Source of the DNA: Dyella silvae | GTDB taxonomy: Bacteria > Pseudomonadota > Gammaproteobacteria > Xanthomonadales > Rhodanobacteraceae | Direction of reading: 5' to 3' | Length of the DNA: 64,000 nt | Assembly: GCF_026421305.1 (NCBI RefSeq) | Contig: NZ_JAPJBQ010000001.1 | Span: 248,001-312,000 of the forward strand | In this document: piece by piece, positions 43,722 to 53,803 of the stretch | Numbering within the stretch: the first letter of the stretch is position 1 | Layout of the letters: each line of letters starts with the position of its first letter | The notes under the pieces: generated by a model | What the model was told of the DNA's origin: nothing | Databases searched by the model: none | Seen by the model: only the letters and a program-made list of their open reading frames with translations | Position numbers and translations under genes: made by a program

Positions 43722-43815
43722 GAGTGAGTAGAGAGGAGTGAGAAGTGAGAGGAGGGCCGTGGCTCTCTCGTACTACTTATTCCTCTTCACTCGCTTCTCT
43801 CATAGAGATTTCGTC
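43722..43815 (+). repeat. Repeat-rich inverted element inside the his operon
   Basis: Variants of GAGTGAGAAGTGAGAGG on the left face CCTCTTCACTCGCTTCTC on the right, forming an imperfect stem of about 20 bp. It separates hisF from hisI and is the only large gap in the operon, so it may affect message stability or hisI level. Confidence 0.55.
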
Positions 43816-44448
43816 ATGACTCAGAATTTCCTCGACGCATCGCAACTCGACTGGGCCAAGGGCGATGGGTTGCTTCCCGTCGTTGTGCAGCACTGGTTGA
43901 CGGGAGAGGTGCTGATGCTTGGTTACATGAACGCCGAAGCATTGGTCAAAACCCAGGCGACTGGGCAAGTCACCTTTTTCAGCCGGAGTAAGCAGCGTCT
44001 GTGGACCAAGGGCGAAACGTCAGGCCATGTGCTGACGTTGAAGTCAGTGCGTAAGGATTGTGACGCGGACACGCTGCTGGTGGAGGCAGAACCGCATGGT
44101 CCGACGTGCCACAAAGGCACCAGCAGCTGCTTCGGCGACGATGTGCAGCCGGCACTAGGTTTTCTGGCCGAGCTGGATGCGCTGATAGCTCAGCGATATG
44201 CGGATCGCCAATCGGGCAGCTACACCACGAAACTCTTTGAAGGCGGCATCCGCCGCATGGCGCAGAAGGTGGGCGAGGAGGGCGTGGAAACGGCGCTTGC
44301 CGCCGTGGCCCAGGACGACGAAGCCCTGCTTGGCGAGGCCGCCGATCTGATCTATCACCTGACGGTAACCCTGCGAGCCCGTGGGCTTGGCCTGGCCGAC
44401 GTCGCCGCCGTGCTGGCGAAACGCCATTCGGTGCGCGAGACGCATTGA
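43816..44448 (+). CDS. hisI: Bifunctional phosphoribosyl-AMP cyclohydrolase / phosphoribosyl-ATP pyrophosphatase
   Basis: 210 residues from the ATG at 43816. The cyclohydrolase half (HisI) has the zinc-binding CHKGTSSCF near residue 100. The pyrophosphatase half (HisE) has [17 protein letters not shown], with the metal-binding glutamates. The fused form, as in E. coli, carries out steps two and three. It is the last his gene of the operon. Confidence 0.96.
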   Translation: MTQNFLDASQLDWAKGDGLLPVVVQHWLTGEVLMLGYMNAEALVKTQATGQVTFFSRSKQRLWTKGETSGHVLTLKSVRKDCDADTLLVEAEPHGPTCHKGTSSCFGDDVQPALGFLAELDALIAQRYADRQSGSYTTKLFEGGIRRMAQKVGEEGVETALAAVAQDDEALLGEAADLIYHLTVTLRARGLGLADVAAVLAKRHSVRETH

Positions 44449-44795
44449 GGCGAATATTCCTGCGGTGAGGTGGGGCGTCATAACCTCCCGGGAATAAGCT
44501 CCGACACAAGTCGACGGATGGCTAGCGTCGCCTTAACGGGCACTGTGATTGATTCTGCATCGGGCACGCAGACATGCCGGGGACAGCACTATGCCAATCG
44601 CCACCAGTCGCTTCACGCTGATGAGCAACACGGGTTTATGCGCGCGGAGCCGCGCTCTTTGATGTGCTGATGCTGCGGTAGCGCCTTCAAATGTGAAGGC
44701 CGCCTTCACCTGGGTTTTTAGCAAGGGGACAAATGCGGAGTGACCTGCTGCGGGCAGATCGCTCGGCTTCGTGCCCGCCGTCTGAGGATCGATGC
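44449..44795. other. Intergenic region after the his operon
   Basis: No gene is seen. At 44683-44709 three segments can pair in two exclusive ways: GCCTTCA (44683-44689) with TGAAGGC (44694-44700), or GTGAAGG (44693-44699) with CCTTCAC (44703-44709). The structure lies ~87 bases before the next gene and might be an attenuator or operator (GTGAAGGCCGCCTTCAC is a 17-base palindrome). Confidence 0.45.
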
Positions 44796-46196
44796 ATGGC
44801 TGATATTGCAGTGATCGGTGGTGGTGCGGCAGGCGCAGCCGCATTCGGGGAACTCCTCGCCCGCTTTGATGCGGGCACGATCCATTGGATTGTTGGCCAG
44901 CATGAGCCAGGGCGTGGCGTGGCCTATGCCACCAGCGACGACCGCCACCTGCTCAACGTGCGGGCATCGAGCATGGGTGTTTTTCAGGAGCACGGCGACG
45001 ACTTCATCCGGCATGCTGCCCAGCAACTCGGGCAGGTGAAGGGAACGGATTTCCTGCCGCGTCGCGTGTTCGGCGATTTCATCCAGGCGCAGGTCGGTGC
45101 GCGTATCGATGCGGCGCGCCGCGCCGGACGCAGTTTCCGTATTCATCCAGAGAGTGCCCGGGCGATCGTGCAGCGAGGCGAGGGTGGTTATGCCGTGAGG
45201 GTTGGCCCCGACCGTTGGCTCGATGTCTCCCTTGTCGTGCTCGCCGTGGGAGCGTTGGCGCAACGGCCTTTGCGTACGGTATCCACGACGGCCCTGACCA
45301 GTGGCGCCTACGAGCTGGACCCGTGGCAGCTGGACCGGCATGTAAAAGCGCCGCGTCGCGTGGTGGTCATCGGCACCGGGCTGACGGCGGTCGATACCTT
45401 GTTGTCGGCGGCAGCGCGATGGCCGTATGCCGAGTTGATAGCCATATCCAGGCATGGGCTGTGGCCGTTTACTCACGCGGCTTTGCCGCTCAGTCCCTAT
45501 CCCCGACAGAGCGAGCTCAACCAGGCGCTGCTTGGCTGCGATGGCGTGGCGCCCATGCTGCGCGAGGTGCGTCGTGCTATCGATAGCGCCCCAGACACGG
45601 ATTGGCGCAGCATCATCGATGGCATGCGGCCGATCAACGCGCTGCTGTGGCAGCGCCTGAGCCACGACCAGCGAAAGCAGTTTCTGCGTCACGTGCGCTG
45701 GATCTGGGAAGCCTCGCGACACCGCATGGCCCCCGCATCAGGCGAAGCGATCTATCAGTTGCAGGAGGAAGGGCGGCTGCAAGTGCTGGCTGCCCGCGTG
45801 CTCGATGTCGATGGCACCGCGCCGTTGCAGGTGACCTTACGCGAACGCGCGACCCAGCTGGTGAGTGTGCTGGAGGCAGACCTGGTGATTCAGGCCACCG
45901 GGTTGGATACCGCCGTTGCCTACGGCGCCCACGAGCTCTTGTCCCAGCTGTTGCGCGATGGCGTGGCTTCTGCCGATGCCTTGCAGTTAGGTATTCGGGC
46001 CGAGCCCGATGGCCAATTGCTTGGCCCATCCGGTGAGCCTCGCCCGGGGTTGTATGCCATGGGGTCGTTGCTGCGCGGGATTTTGTGGGAGTGCACGGCC
46101 ATGCCCGAAATACGTACGGCGGCCCATCATCTGGCAACGCAGTGGGTACAGGGTGTTGTCGGCGATTCGAGTGAAAGCGCCGGTGAAGGGCCATGA
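44796..46196 (+). CDS. FAD/NAD(P)-binding protein (NAD_binding_9 type)
   Basis: 466 residues from the ATG at 44796 (GAGG eight bases upstream). The dinucleotide-binding motif IGGGAAGAA is at residue ~6, and a second GTGLTAVD near 190 is the NAD(P) site. The layout GRGVAYAT...HLLNVRA and the late GLYAMGSLLRGILWECTAMPEI are typical of the FAD-dependent family once called HydR/FAD-NAD(P)-binding. The substrate is unknown. It lies 126 bases before the sulfate importer genes, so a link to sulfur metabolism is possible but unproven. Confidence 0.85.
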   Translation: MADIAVIGGGAAGAAAFGELLARFDAGTIHWIVGQHEPGRGVAYATSDDRHLLNVRASSMGVFQEHGDDFIRHAAQQLGQVKGTDFLPRRVFGDFIQAQVGARIDAARRAGRSFRIHPESARAIVQRGEGGYAVRVGPDRWLDVSLVVLAVGALAQRPLRTVSTTALTSGAYELDPWQLDRHVKAPRRVVVIGTGLTAVDTLLSAAARWPYAELIAISRHGLWPFTHAALPLSPYPRQSELNQALLGCDGVAPMLREVRRAIDSAPDTDWRSIIDGMRPINALLWQRLSHDQRKQFLRHVRWIWEASRHRMAPASGEAIYQLQEEGRLQVLAARVLDVDGTAPLQVTLRERATQLVSVLEADLVIQATGLDTAVAYGAHELLSQLLRDGVASADALQLGIRAEPDGQLLGPSGEPRPGLYAMGSLLRGILWECTAMPEIRTAAHHLATQWVQGVVGDSSESAGEGP

Positions 46197-46322
46197 GGCT
46201 GTTTTAAGCCAAGGGTGCGCTGATGTTGCGCAAGGCGATGACATGTCGTTATGCCATATTGCGATTTCGCACTGCCGTGCATACCCGATAGCCTGACCGT
46301 TCCATGTTCCGCAGGAGACGTC

Positions 46323-47324
46323 ATGAAGAAGTTCTTCCCTGTCTTGCTCACCGCCGTCGGCATGGTGTTGGCCGTCTCGGTAGCGGCCAAGGACGTGACT
46401 TTGCTGAACGTCTCCTACGACCCGACGCGTGAGCTTTATCGCCAGATAAACAATGCTTTCGTTGCGCAGTGGAAGACGCAGCACAGCGATAGCGTCACCA
46501 TGCAGATGTCACATGGCGGCTCAGGCAAGCAGGCACGTTCCGTGGTGGATGGGCTGCCGGCGGATGTGGTGACGTTGGCACTCGCTTACGACATCGATGC
46601 CATCGCCGATCGTGGATTGCTGGCCAAGGACTGGCAGAAACGATTACCCCATAACGCGGCGCCTTATACGTCGACCATTGTTTTCCTCGTGCGCAAGGGC
46701 AATCCCAAGGGCATCAAGGACTGGGCCGACCTGGTGCGCCCCGGCGTGCAGGTGGTGACGCCCAATCCCAAATCGTCCGGTGGCGCACGCTGGAATTTCC
46801 TCGCCGCCTGGGGCTATGCGCTGAAACAGCCAGGGGGCAGCGAGGCCACAGCGAAAGCCTATGTAACGGATCTTTACAAGCACGTGCCGGTGCTCGATAC
46901 CGGTGCACGTGGCGCCACCAATACGTTCGCCCAACGCGGTATCGGCGATGTGCTGATCGCCTGGGAGAACGAAGCGCTACTCGTCCAGCGCGGACTTACC
47001 AAAGACGGGTTCGAGATCGTGGTGCCCTCCGTCACCATCGTGGCCGAGCCGCCAGTGGCGGTAGTGGATGCCAATGTGGACAAGCACGGCACGCGCGCTG
47101 TAGCGCAAGCGTATGTGGAGTTCCTCTACTCGCCGCAAGGACAGGAGATCGCTGCCAAGAATTACTACCGTCCCTCGTCGCCGGAGGTGGCCGCGCGTTT
47201 CGCCAGTCAGTTCCCGGCCACCCACACCTTCACTATCAACGACGTGTTCGGCGACTGGCGTCAGGCGCAGGCGAAGTTCTTCAATGAGGGTGCCGTCTTC
47301 GATCAGATAGGCACGGGACACTGA
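46323..47324 (+). CDS. sbp: Periplasmic sulfate-binding protein
   Basis: 333 residues from the ATG at 46323. A signal peptide ([22 protein letters not shown]) precedes a type II binding protein with [20 protein letters not shown] at the mature start, [12 protein letters not shown] and the sulfate-site region [19 protein letters not shown]. It delivers sulfate (or thiosulfate) to the CysTWA importer encoded directly downstream. Confidence 0.95.
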   Translation: MKKFFPVLLTAVGMVLAVSVAAKDVTLLNVSYDPTRELYRQINNAFVAQWKTQHSDSVTMQMSHGGSGKQARSVVDGLPADVVTLALAYDIDAIADRGLLAKDWQKRLPHNAAPYTSTIVFLVRKGNPKGIKDWADLVRPGVQVVTPNPKSSGGARWNFLAAWGYALKQPGGSEATAKAYVTDLYKHVPVLDTGARGATNTFAQRGIGDVLIAWENEALLVQRGLTKDGFEIVVPSVTIVAEPPVAVVDANVDKHGTRAVAQAYVEFLYSPQGQEIAAKNYYRPSSPEVAARFASQFPATHTFTINDVFGDWRQAQAKFFNEGAVFDQIGTGH

Positions 47325-47328
47325 GCGG

Positions 47329-48153
47329 ATGCGACGGCGGATACTTCCAGGTTTCGGCATCAGCCTTGGCTACGCGCTGGCCTACCTGGGGTTGATCGTG
47401 CTGTTGCCATTGGCGGCGCTCGCCTGGAAAGCGTCGGGCATAGGATTCGAGGGATTGTTGCGCCTGCTGTCTGCACCACGAACGCTGGCCGCGCTGCGGC
47501 TGAGCCTTGGCGGCGCGCTGCTGGCTGCGCTCATCAACGCCGTCATCGGTCTGCTGGTGGGCTGGGTGTTGGTGCGCTATCGCTTTCCGGGGCGCCGCCT
47601 GTTCGATGCATTGGTGGATCTGCCGTTTGCGCTGCCTACGGCGGTGGCGGGTATTGCGCTCACCAATCTCTATGCGCCTAACGGTTGGTTGGGTGCGTGG
47701 CTTGAGAAGATAGGCATCAAGGTGGCCTACACACCGCTCGGCGTGTTCGTGGCCATGGTCTTTGTGGGTTTCCCCTTTGTGGTGCGTACGCTGCAACCGG
47801 TATTGACGGCCCTTGAGCGGGATGTGGAAGAGGCGGCCGAGAGCCTGGGCGCGCGACGCTGGCAGACCTTTTTCCGCGTGATCTTGCCCATGCTTGCGCC
47901 CACGCTGCTTACCGGCTTTGCGCTTGCGCTGGCGCGCGCGGTAGGTGAGTACGGTTCGGTGATCTTTATCGCCGGCAATATTCCGATGCACTCGGAAATT
48001 GCACCGTTGCTGATCGTGCAGAAGCTGGAGCAGTTTGATTATGCCGGCGCCGCCGCACTGGGCGTGGCGATGCTGCTGTTGTCATTTCTGTTGCTGGTAT
48101 CCGTCGCGTTGCTGCAACGCTGGAGCAATCGTTGGGCGGAGCGCACGTCATGA
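47329..48153 (+). CDS. cysT: Sulfate ABC transporter permease CysT
   Basis: 274 residues with six membrane helices and the permease EAA loop [19 protein letters not shown] near residue 165, which docks on CysA. It starts four bases after sbp and overlaps cysW by four bases. Also called cysU. Confidence 0.95.
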   Translation: MRRRILPGFGISLGYALAYLGLIVLLPLAALAWKASGIGFEGLLRLLSAPRTLAALRLSLGGALLAALINAVIGLLVGWVLVRYRFPGRRLFDALVDLPFALPTAVAGIALTNLYAPNGWLGAWLEKIGIKVAYTPLGVFVAMVFVGFPFVVRTLQPVLTALERDVEEAAESLGARRWQTFFRVILPMLAPTLLTGFALALARAVGEYGSVIFIAGNIPMHSEIAPLLIVQKLEQFDYAGAAALGVAMLLLSFLLLVSVALLQRWSNRWAERTS

Positions 48154-49013
48154 GCGCACGCATGGCATCCCGTCCCATCGGCTGGCCGCGCCGCGTGGTG
48201 CATGTCGGACTGATCCTTGTCGCGCTGATCTTCCTGGTGTTGTTTCTGCTGCTGCCGTTGGCGACAGTCTTTGTAGAGGCTTTCCGAGAAGGCATCGCGC
48301 CGTATGTTGCGGCCATCCGGCAACCGGAAGCGTTGTCCGCGATTCGGCTCACGCTCATCGTCGCGGTCATCGCCGTTCCCCTCAATGTGGTGTTCGGCAT
48401 CGCAGCCGCCTGGGCGATGACCCGTTTTGAGTTTCGTGGCAAGGCGCTGCTGGGGGCGCTGATCGATTTGCCGTTCTCGGTGTCGCCAGTGATCTCCGGT
48501 CTGGTTTACGTGCTGTTGTTCGGTGCACAGGGTTGGTTTGGGCCTTGGCTGGAAGCGCACGACATCAAGATCATTTTTGCCGTACCCGGCCTGGTGCTCG
48601 CGACGATATTCATTACGTTGCCGTTCGTTGCGCGTGAGTTGATACCGCTGATGCAATCGCAGGGCAGCGAGGAAGAAGAGGCGGCGCGTGTGCTGGGGGC
48701 GAGCGGCTGGCAGATGTTTTTCCGCGTTACGCTGCCCAACATCCGCTGGGCGTTGCTGTACGGCGTGCTGTTGTGCAATGCGCGGGCGATGGGCGAGTTC
48801 GGCGCCGTTTCCGTGGTGTCGGGGCACATTCGGGGCCTTACCACCACCATCCCGTTGGAAGTGGAGATGCGCTACAACGAGTACGACTATGTGGGTGCGT
48901 TTGCCGTGGCATCGCTGCTGGCCTTGCTGGCACTGGTGACGCTTGCGGTGAAAACCTTGTTGGAGTGGCGCTACGGCGATGAAATCGCCGCGCATGCGCC
49001 GGGTGGTCATTAA
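48150..49013 (+). CDS. cysW: Sulfate ABC transporter permease CysW
   Basis: 287 residues from the ATG at 48150 (overlapping cysT). Six membrane helices and an EAA loop [19 protein letters not shown]. It pairs with CysT to form the channel. The region [20 protein letters not shown] is characteristic of CysW. It ends four bases before the cysA start. Confidence 0.95.
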   Translation: MSARMASRPIGWPRRVVHVGLILVALIFLVLFLLLPLATVFVEAFREGIAPYVAAIRQPEALSAIRLTLIVAVIAVPLNVVFGIAAAWAMTRFEFRGKALLGALIDLPFSVSPVISGLVYVLLFGAQGWFGPWLEAHDIKIIFAVPGLVLATIFITLPFVARELIPLMQSQGSEEEEAARVLGASGWQMFFRVTLPNIRWALLYGVLLCNARAMGEFGAVSVVSGHIRGLTTTIPLEVEMRYNEYDYVGAFAVASLLALLALVTLAVKTLLEWRYGDEIAAHAPGGH

Positions 49014-49017
49014 GGAT

Positions 49018-50136
49018 ATGGCGTTGGAACTGTCACATCTCAATCGCCGCTTCACAGGGTTCGCCGCGCTGAACGACGTCAGCCTGACGATCGCGCCCGG
49101 CGAATTCCTTGCGCTGCTTGGCCCTTCCGGGTCGGGCAAGACAACGTTGCTGCGTATTCTGGCGGGCCTGGACTATCCCGACAGCGGCAGCGTGGTGAAG
49201 GAGGGTGAGGATTTCCTGGCCACGCCCGCCCGCGAACGCCGCATCGGCATGGTGTTCCAGCACTATGCGCTGTTCCGGCACCTCACCGTGATCGAGAACA
49301 TCGCTTTCGGATTGCGTGTACGTTCGTGGCGTTCGCGCCCCTCCCGCAAGGTTATTCGCGAGCGCGTCGACCGGCTGTTGCGGCGTGTGCAACTGGAGGG
49401 TCTGGGTGGCCGCTATCCCACGCAATTGTCGGGCGGCCAACGGCAGCGAGTGGCGCTCGCGCGTGCGCTCGCGGTGGAGCCGGATATGTTGCTGCTTGAC
49501 GAGCCGTTCGGTGCGCTCGATGCGCAGGTACGAGTCACGCTGCGCCGCTGGCTGCGAGAGCTGCATGAGGAACTGGGGCTCACCACCGTCTTCGTGACAC
49601 ACGATCAGGAAGAAGCACTTGAACTGGCCGACCGCGTGGCGGTGATGAACAACGGCCGCATTGAGCAGGTCGGGCCGCCGGAGGCGATCTATCAACAGCC
49701 TGCCACGCCTTTCGTGTGCGAGTTCATTGGCAAGGTCAACCGGCTCACGGTGCGCAAACAGGAGGCAGGGCTTGCTGCCGGCGACTGGCTGCTGGGTGAC
49801 GACCCATGGCAGGGGCGTTATCCGGAGGCCGTAGCCTATGTAAGACCGGAACAACTGCGCGTCGCGGCCTCATCAACGCAGCCCGGCTGGGAGGCACGGT
49901 TGCGCCACATTTACCTGGCAGGCAGCGTGGCGCATCTCGACCTGTACGTGCCATCGCTCGATCAGGCGCTCGAAGCGGACGTGGCCAGCGAAGACCTGTC
50001 ACGACTGGGCGTGCAGGCGGGGATGGATCTGCGCGTGGCACCGCGCAGCGCGGTGCTGTTTCCCAATGACGGCAATGGCAACGCGCTTAGCGAGGAACGC
50101 TGGATCTGGCAGGCCAGAAGCCCGGTGCCCGCCTGA
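49018..50136 (+). CDS. cysA: Sulfate ABC transporter ATPase
   Basis: 372 residues from the ATG at 49018 (AAGGA upstream; the frame is open further back into cysW). Walker [10 protein letters not shown], signature [15 protein letters not shown], Walker [12 protein letters not shown] and the H-loop [10 protein letters not shown] are complete. The C-terminal ~130 residues include a TOBE-like domain ([10 protein letters not shown]). It powers sulfate uptake for cysteine synthesis. It converges with the C13 peptidase gene 14 bases away. Confidence 0.96.
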   Translation: MALELSHLNRRFTGFAALNDVSLTIAPGEFLALLGPSGSGKTTLLRILAGLDYPDSGSVVKEGEDFLATPARERRIGMVFQHYALFRHLTVIENIAFGLRVRSWRSRPSRKVIRERVDRLLRRVQLEGLGGRYPTQLSGGQRQRVALARALAVEPDMLLLDEPFGALDAQVRVTLRRWLRELHEELGLTTVFVTHDQEEALELADRVAVMNNGRIEQVGPPEAIYQQPATPFVCEFIGKVNRLTVRKQEAGLAAGDWLLGDDPWQGRYPEAVAYVRPEQLRVAASSTQPGWEARLRHIYLAGSVAHLDLYVPSLDQALEADVASEDLSRLGVQAGMDLRVAPRSAVLFPNDGNGNALSEERWIWQARSPVPA

Positions 50137-50150
50137 TCCTGCGACAGGAC

Positions 50151-51182
50151 TCAGCGGTTGCCGGTATGGCGTTGAAGGATCGCGGGCGAGGCAGGCTTGA
50201 ACGCCACCACCGGTCCCGGCACCACGCGGCGACGCCATAGCGCGAGCTGATCGGCGATGCCGGCGCCGACATTCATCTGGGGCTCCGACGGTGTGAGCTT
50301 GTCCTTCGTTTCCCACTGCGCGATTTCACCGGACGCCTGGCGGAACGCTTCCATGAAATCCGGCGTGCGATTAAGCGCATCGACCAGCCAGGCGCGGCCG
50401 AAGTAGGTGATGTCCGAATCCGAGCCACAGCCGAAGGAGCTGCGATCAGTGCGGGCGGCGGTGATCACCAGCGTTCCGGCGCCTTGCAGCGCCGGGACGA
50501 AGCCGCCCGAATAACAGGCGTTCACCACCACCACTTTCCATTTGAACGGGCGCTTGTCGAGAATATCGGACAGATCGGCCGCACCGATCTGATCCAGCGG
50601 CAGTGGATCCATGTCGACCAGAAGATTGTGGTCTTCATCGCCATGGGTGGTCATGTAAAGCAGCAGGATGTCTTCGTCGGGCTTCATCACGTCGGCGAGG
50701 CCATCCAGCGTTTCTTCCAGATTGCTCCATGTGGCCAGCGGGCGGTGCTCCAGCGCGGCCGGGTTGTTCTCCAGCACCATCACATGGGTGCTGGCGCCAA
50801 AGCGTTGGGGAAACAGTTTGGCGGCGTATTCCGCTTCGTTGCGAAACACATCTTCGCCGCCGTCGCCGCCAAACGCCAGCACATAGAGATTGGGCTGGCC
50901 GGGCACGCGTTCGCTCAGCTGCGCCAGCGCCTTGTGCACCATGCTGCGTTGCGAATACATCACCTGCTCGGGAGACGGGGCCTGCTGCGGCCAGTTGTCT
51001 GCGCCAGCGGTGCCTTCCTCTTCGTTGGCAGTGCTCTCGGCAGGTGCTGGCGCCGAGGTCGTCTGCTCGGGACGAGGGCTGCCAGCGTCAGATACCGGGG
51101 CCGGCGGTGCGTGGCGAGACAATCCCACCATGAGCAACACACCGGCTGCGAAGGCGAGCAGGGCAGTCAGGGCAGTACGCAT
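50151..51182 (-). CDS. Membrane-anchored C13 (legumain/GPI8-type) cysteine peptidase
   Basis: 343 residues from the ATG at 51180-51182. An N-terminal membrane anchor (ALTALLAFAAGVLLMVG) and a Pro/Ala/Glu-rich linker to ~70 place the domain in the periplasm. The peptidase C13 fold has the catalytic histidine H180 in MTTHGDED and the cysteine C223 in VVVNACYSGG, the usual spacing of about 40. C13 peptidases are caspase-like and cleave after Asn/Asp in eukaryotes; bacterial ones are uncommon and little studied. The gene lies 20 bases downstream of mtnC on the same strand and may share its transcript. Confidence 0.85.
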   Translation of the reverse strand: MRTALTALLAFAAGVLLMVGLSRHAPPAPVSDAGSPRPEQTTSAPAPAESTANEEEGTAGADNWPQQAPSPEQVMYSQRSMVHKALAQLSERVPGQPNLYVLAFGGDGGEDVFRNEAEYAAKLFPQRFGASTHVMVLENNPAALEHRPLATWSNLEETLDGLADVMKPDEDILLLYMTTHGDEDHNLLVDMDPLPLDQIGAADLSDILDKRPFKWKVVVVNACYSGGFVPALQGAGTLVITAARTDRSSFGCGSDSDITYFGRAWLVDALNRTPDFMEAFRQASGEIAQWETKDKLTPSEPQMNVGAGIADQLALWRRRVVPGPVVAFKPASPAILQRHTGNR

Positions 51183-51202
51183 GGCGGGGGCTCGCTGGCG
51201 AG

Positions 51203-51889
51203 TCAGAGAACGATGTCGTCGAAATGACGGTAAGCAGGGTGTCGCGGCGCTTCCGGCATGTCCAGCGGCGCACGCAGCAGCCAACCGGTGCGGAGGCCCG
51301 CAGCCTTGGCGGCATCCAGCTCTTCCACGATATCGGAGAGGAACAGAATGTGGCCGGGCTGCTCGCCGATCGCGGTGGCGATCTTTTCGTAGGACGTATG
51401 TTCGCGCTTGGGGCCGGTTTCGGTATCGAAATAGCCTGAGAACATCGGCGTCAGGTCGCCTGCTTCGCTGAAACGGAAGAACAGCTTCTGCGCCGGTACC
51501 GAACCCGATGAATAGACGTACAGATGGAGGCCATCGCCACGCCATGCATGGAGCTTGGCGGACACTTCCGGATAGACATGAGCCTGGAAGTCGCCGTTTT
51601 CGTAGCCTTCTTTCCAGATCATGCCCTGTAGCGCCTTGAGCGCCGTGGATTTGCGGTCCTCGTCGATCCAGCGCAGCAGCATCTCGATCACCTCTTGCCG
51701 CGGCGCCTCGATAATGCCGGCCTCTTTGGCGGCTTCGTGCAGCCAGTGCTGCACCTCGGGCGTATCGCCATGGGTCTCGACAAAGGCCGGGAGGCGCTTG
51801 CGCGCATAGGGAAACAGCACGTCCTTGACGAAACTGATCGAGCTGGTGGTGCCCTCGATATCGGTAACGATGGCGCGGATGACGGTCAT
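51203..51889 (-). CDS. mtnC: Enolase-phosphatase E1 of methionine salvage
   Basis: 228 residues, HAD superfamily: the catalytic aspartates lie in IVTDIEGTTSSISFV, the Ser/Thr motif in YVYSSGSVPAQ, and the late ILFLSDIVEELDAA. It enolises and dephosphorylates 2,3-diketo-5-methylthiopentyl-1-phosphate to acireductone, the substrate of MtnD. It is 160 bases downstream of mtnD. Other mtn genes (mtnA, mtnP/N) are not in the window. Confidence 0.95.
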   Translation of the reverse strand: MTVIRAIVTDIEGTTSSISFVKDVLFPYARKRLPAFVETHGDTPEVQHWLHEAAKEAGIIEAPRQEVIEMLLRWIDEDRKSTALKALQGMIWKEGYENGDFQAHVYPEVSAKLHAWRGDGLHLYVYSSGSVPAQKLFFRFSEAGDLTPMFSGYFDTETGPKREHTSYEKIATAIGEQPGHILFLSDIVEELDAAKAAGLRTGWLLRAPLDMPEAPRHPAYRHFDDIVL

Positions 51890-52050
51890 GCGGGAAAGCC
51901 GGAATGCAGGGGCGACAAGCTTACCCGGCCCCGGGCGTCAGGGGCGAGTAGCGGAAGCCGGACGCATGACGTGGTCGATACCTGACCCAGCGGCGTGAAA
52001 GCCGGTACGGGCCGGTGGTCACCCCGGCTGGCGCCGGGATGACTGGCTAT

Positions 52051-52614
52051 TCAGGCAGCCGCCGAGGCAAGGGGGATCATGCGGGGGAAGCGATCTGCGA
52101 TGCTCTCGCCCGTGAACTGCGCCACCCAGCCTTCCTTGTTGGTGAACAGGCGGATAGCTACGAAGTAGGGCGATTCGCTCATGTCGAACCAGTGGCGGGT
52201 GCCGTCCGGGACGCCGATCAGGTCACCCTGTTCACACAGTACGTCGTAAACCTTGTCGCCCAGGTGCAAGGTGAACTGGCCGGCGCCGGCCACAAAGAAG
52301 CGCACCTCGTCTTCGCTGTGCGTGTGCTCGCTGAGAAACTTCTGGCGCAGCGTGGCGCGATCAGGGTGATCGGGCTTGAGGCTGATCACGTCGACGGCCT
52401 GGTAACCCTCTTCGGCCATCAGGCGATCGATATCGCTGCGATAGGCGGCGATGACTTCTTCCTGGCTGGCGCCCGGTGCAATTGGCTGACCGGCCTCCCA
52501 GCGCTCGAAACGCACGCCCATCTTCGCCAGTTCATGCGCGATGTCGGCGTGGTCGGTATGTACCGAAAGGGGAGTCTGGGGCTGGGTTTCGTTGAAAATG
52601 CGCAGACGACTCAT
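52051..52614 (-). CDS. mtnD: Acireductone dioxygenase
   Basis: 187 residues, cupin fold. Metal ligands are in [12 protein letters not shown] (two histidines and a glutamate) and in GTRHWFDM (third histidine). With Fe it oxidises acireductone to the keto acid of methionine. It overlaps mtnB by four bases, so both are translationally coupled. Confidence 0.96.
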   Translation of the reverse strand: MSRLRIFNETQPQTPLSVHTDHADIAHELAKMGVRFERWEAGQPIAPGASQEEVIAAYRSDIDRLMAEEGYQAVDVISLKPDHPDRATLRQKFLSEHTHSEDEVRFFVAGAGQFTLHLGDKVYDVLCEQGDLIGVPDGTRHWFDMSESPYFVAIRLFTNKEGWVAQFTGESIADRFPRMIPLASAAA

Positions 52615-53258
52615 GCCGACAACCTCCGGAGATCCAGTTCGCAGCCGAGCAGGAATTCCAGCGCCTCCAGGTGGCGGCGTGTCTCGGCCATGTCGCGGCC
52701 CCAGGTATAGATACCGTGGCCATTGATCAGATACGCGTGTAGCGGACGTCCCGAGTCGAGCCAGGCGTCGACCTGTGCCACCAGCTCGGGCATGTGCTGG
52801 GTATTGGGAAACACCGGAATCGCCAGCTCGGCATCGTGGGTGGTCTGGCCGGCGATGGCCTTCTGCAGCTCCCAGCCTTCCAGCTTCACCACGCCCTCCG
52901 CGGCGAATAGCCGCGATGCCACGCTCTGCGTGCGCGAGTGCGTGTGCAGCACCACCTGGATGTCGGGAAAGCGGCGATAGATCTGTGTATGAAGATCGGT
53001 TTCCGCGCTGGGCCGTGCGGGGGTACCCACCGCCTGACCCTGCATGTCGATCACCATGATGTCGTCACGCCCGAGCTTGCCCTTGTCGCGGCCGGAGATC
53101 GTGATAGCCGCGTGATCGCCATCAAGACGCATGGAGAAATTGCTGCTGGTGGCCGGCGTCCAGCCCGCAGCGGCAAGTTCGCGCGCCGCATCGGCAATGG
53201 CGTCGGCGCGCTGCGCAAACAGCTCGGCTGAAATGGTGGAGGGAAGAACCTGGCTCAT
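52611..53258 (-). CDS. mtnB: Methylthioribulose-1-phosphate dehydratase
   Basis: 215 residues of the class II aldolase fold, with zinc-binding histidines in [10 protein letters not shown] and NGHGIYTWG and the phosphate-binding TSSNFSMRL. It dehydrates methylthioribulose 1-phosphate in the methionine salvage pathway. It is the first gene of the mtnB-mtnD(-mtnC) unit, behind a promoter that contains the palindrome TGGACGTCCA. Confidence 0.95.
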   Translation of the reverse strand: MSQVLPSTISAELFAQRADAIADAARELAAAGWTPATSSNFSMRLDGDHAAITISGRDKGKLGRDDIMVIDMQGQAVGTPARPSAETDLHTQIYRRFPDIQVVLHTHSRTQSVASRLFAAEGVVKLEGWELQKAIAGQTTHDAELAIPVFPNTQHMPELVAQVDAWLDSGRPLHAYLINGHGIYTWGRDMAETRRHLEALEFLLGCELDLRRLSA

Positions 53259-53264
53259 GATGTA

Positions 53265-53291
53265 TGGACGTCCAAATGAGTTGACACTATA
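53265..53291 (-). promoter_or_regulatory. Putative mtnB promoter and palindromic operator
   Basis: On the minus strand the -10 reads TATAGT (53291-53286); no clear -35 is seen. Just downstream the palindrome TGGACGTCCA (53265-53274) resembles one MetJ box (AGACGTCT). It would lie at the start of transcription and suggests control by methionine status, which is inferred only. Confidence 0.4.
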
Positions 53292-53423
53292 TCACGGCCG
53301 TTTTCTGCCATTGGCCGAAAATGCGATCCATTCTCACAGCCCATTTTTCAGGCGAGTAGCATTCGGGGGAGTTCGGCCACGGGCGTGGCGGACGAGCACA
53401 CTTTAGGGACGGAGATTGAATCC

Positions 53424-53756
53424 ATGTCGCACGAGAAAGATATTGAATCGCGTCGTCGTTTTCTCAAGGCTGCCGCCGGGACCGCCGCAGCCGCCGTGGT
53501 GATGGGTGGCCTGCCGCGTTTCGCCCATGCAGCGGATCTGCCGCATCTGGCTGAATCGGACGCGACCGCGAAGGCGCTGGGTTACGTCGAAGACGCCAGC
53601 AAAACCACTGACGCAAAGCGCAAGGCAGGCGATACCTGCGCCAACTGTCAGTTCTACACCGGTGGCGCGTCGGGTTTTGGTCCGTGTCAGCTGTTCCCGG
53701 GCAAGGCCGTCAGCTCGAAGGGCTGGTGCGTGTCGCACGCTCCCAAGAAAGCCTGA
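53424..53756 (+). CDS. High-potential iron-sulfur protein (HiPIP)
   Basis: 110 residues from the ATG at 53424. A twin-arginine signal (ESRRRFLKAAAG) exports the folded protein. The mature part has the four [4Fe-4S] ligands C72, C75, C88 and C102 (TCANCQFY, GFGPCQLF, GWCVSHA) with the usual HiPIP spacing. It carries electrons in the periplasm, probably to a terminal oxidase. A terminator follows at 53780. Confidence 0.95.
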   Translation: MSHEKDIESRRRFLKAAAGTAAAAVVMGGLPRFAHAADLPHLAESDATAKALGYVEDASKTTDAKRKAGDTCANCQFYTGGASGFGPCQLFPGKAVSSKGWCVSHAPKKA

Positions 53757-53779
53757 TCTCTACGCTCGCTGCACGATGC

Positions 53780-53803
53780 AAGGCCGGCCATGGTGCCGGC
53801 CTT
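53780..53803 (+). terminator. Terminator after the HiPIP gene
   Basis: AAGGCCGGC-CATGGT-GCCGGCCTT followed by TGCTTTTCTT: perfect 9-bp stem and a T-rich tail. Confidence 0.8.

Noticed and set aside
53259-53423. SAM riboswitch before mtnB
   Set aside because: The leader is too short and shows no multi-stem structure; only a short palindrome is present.
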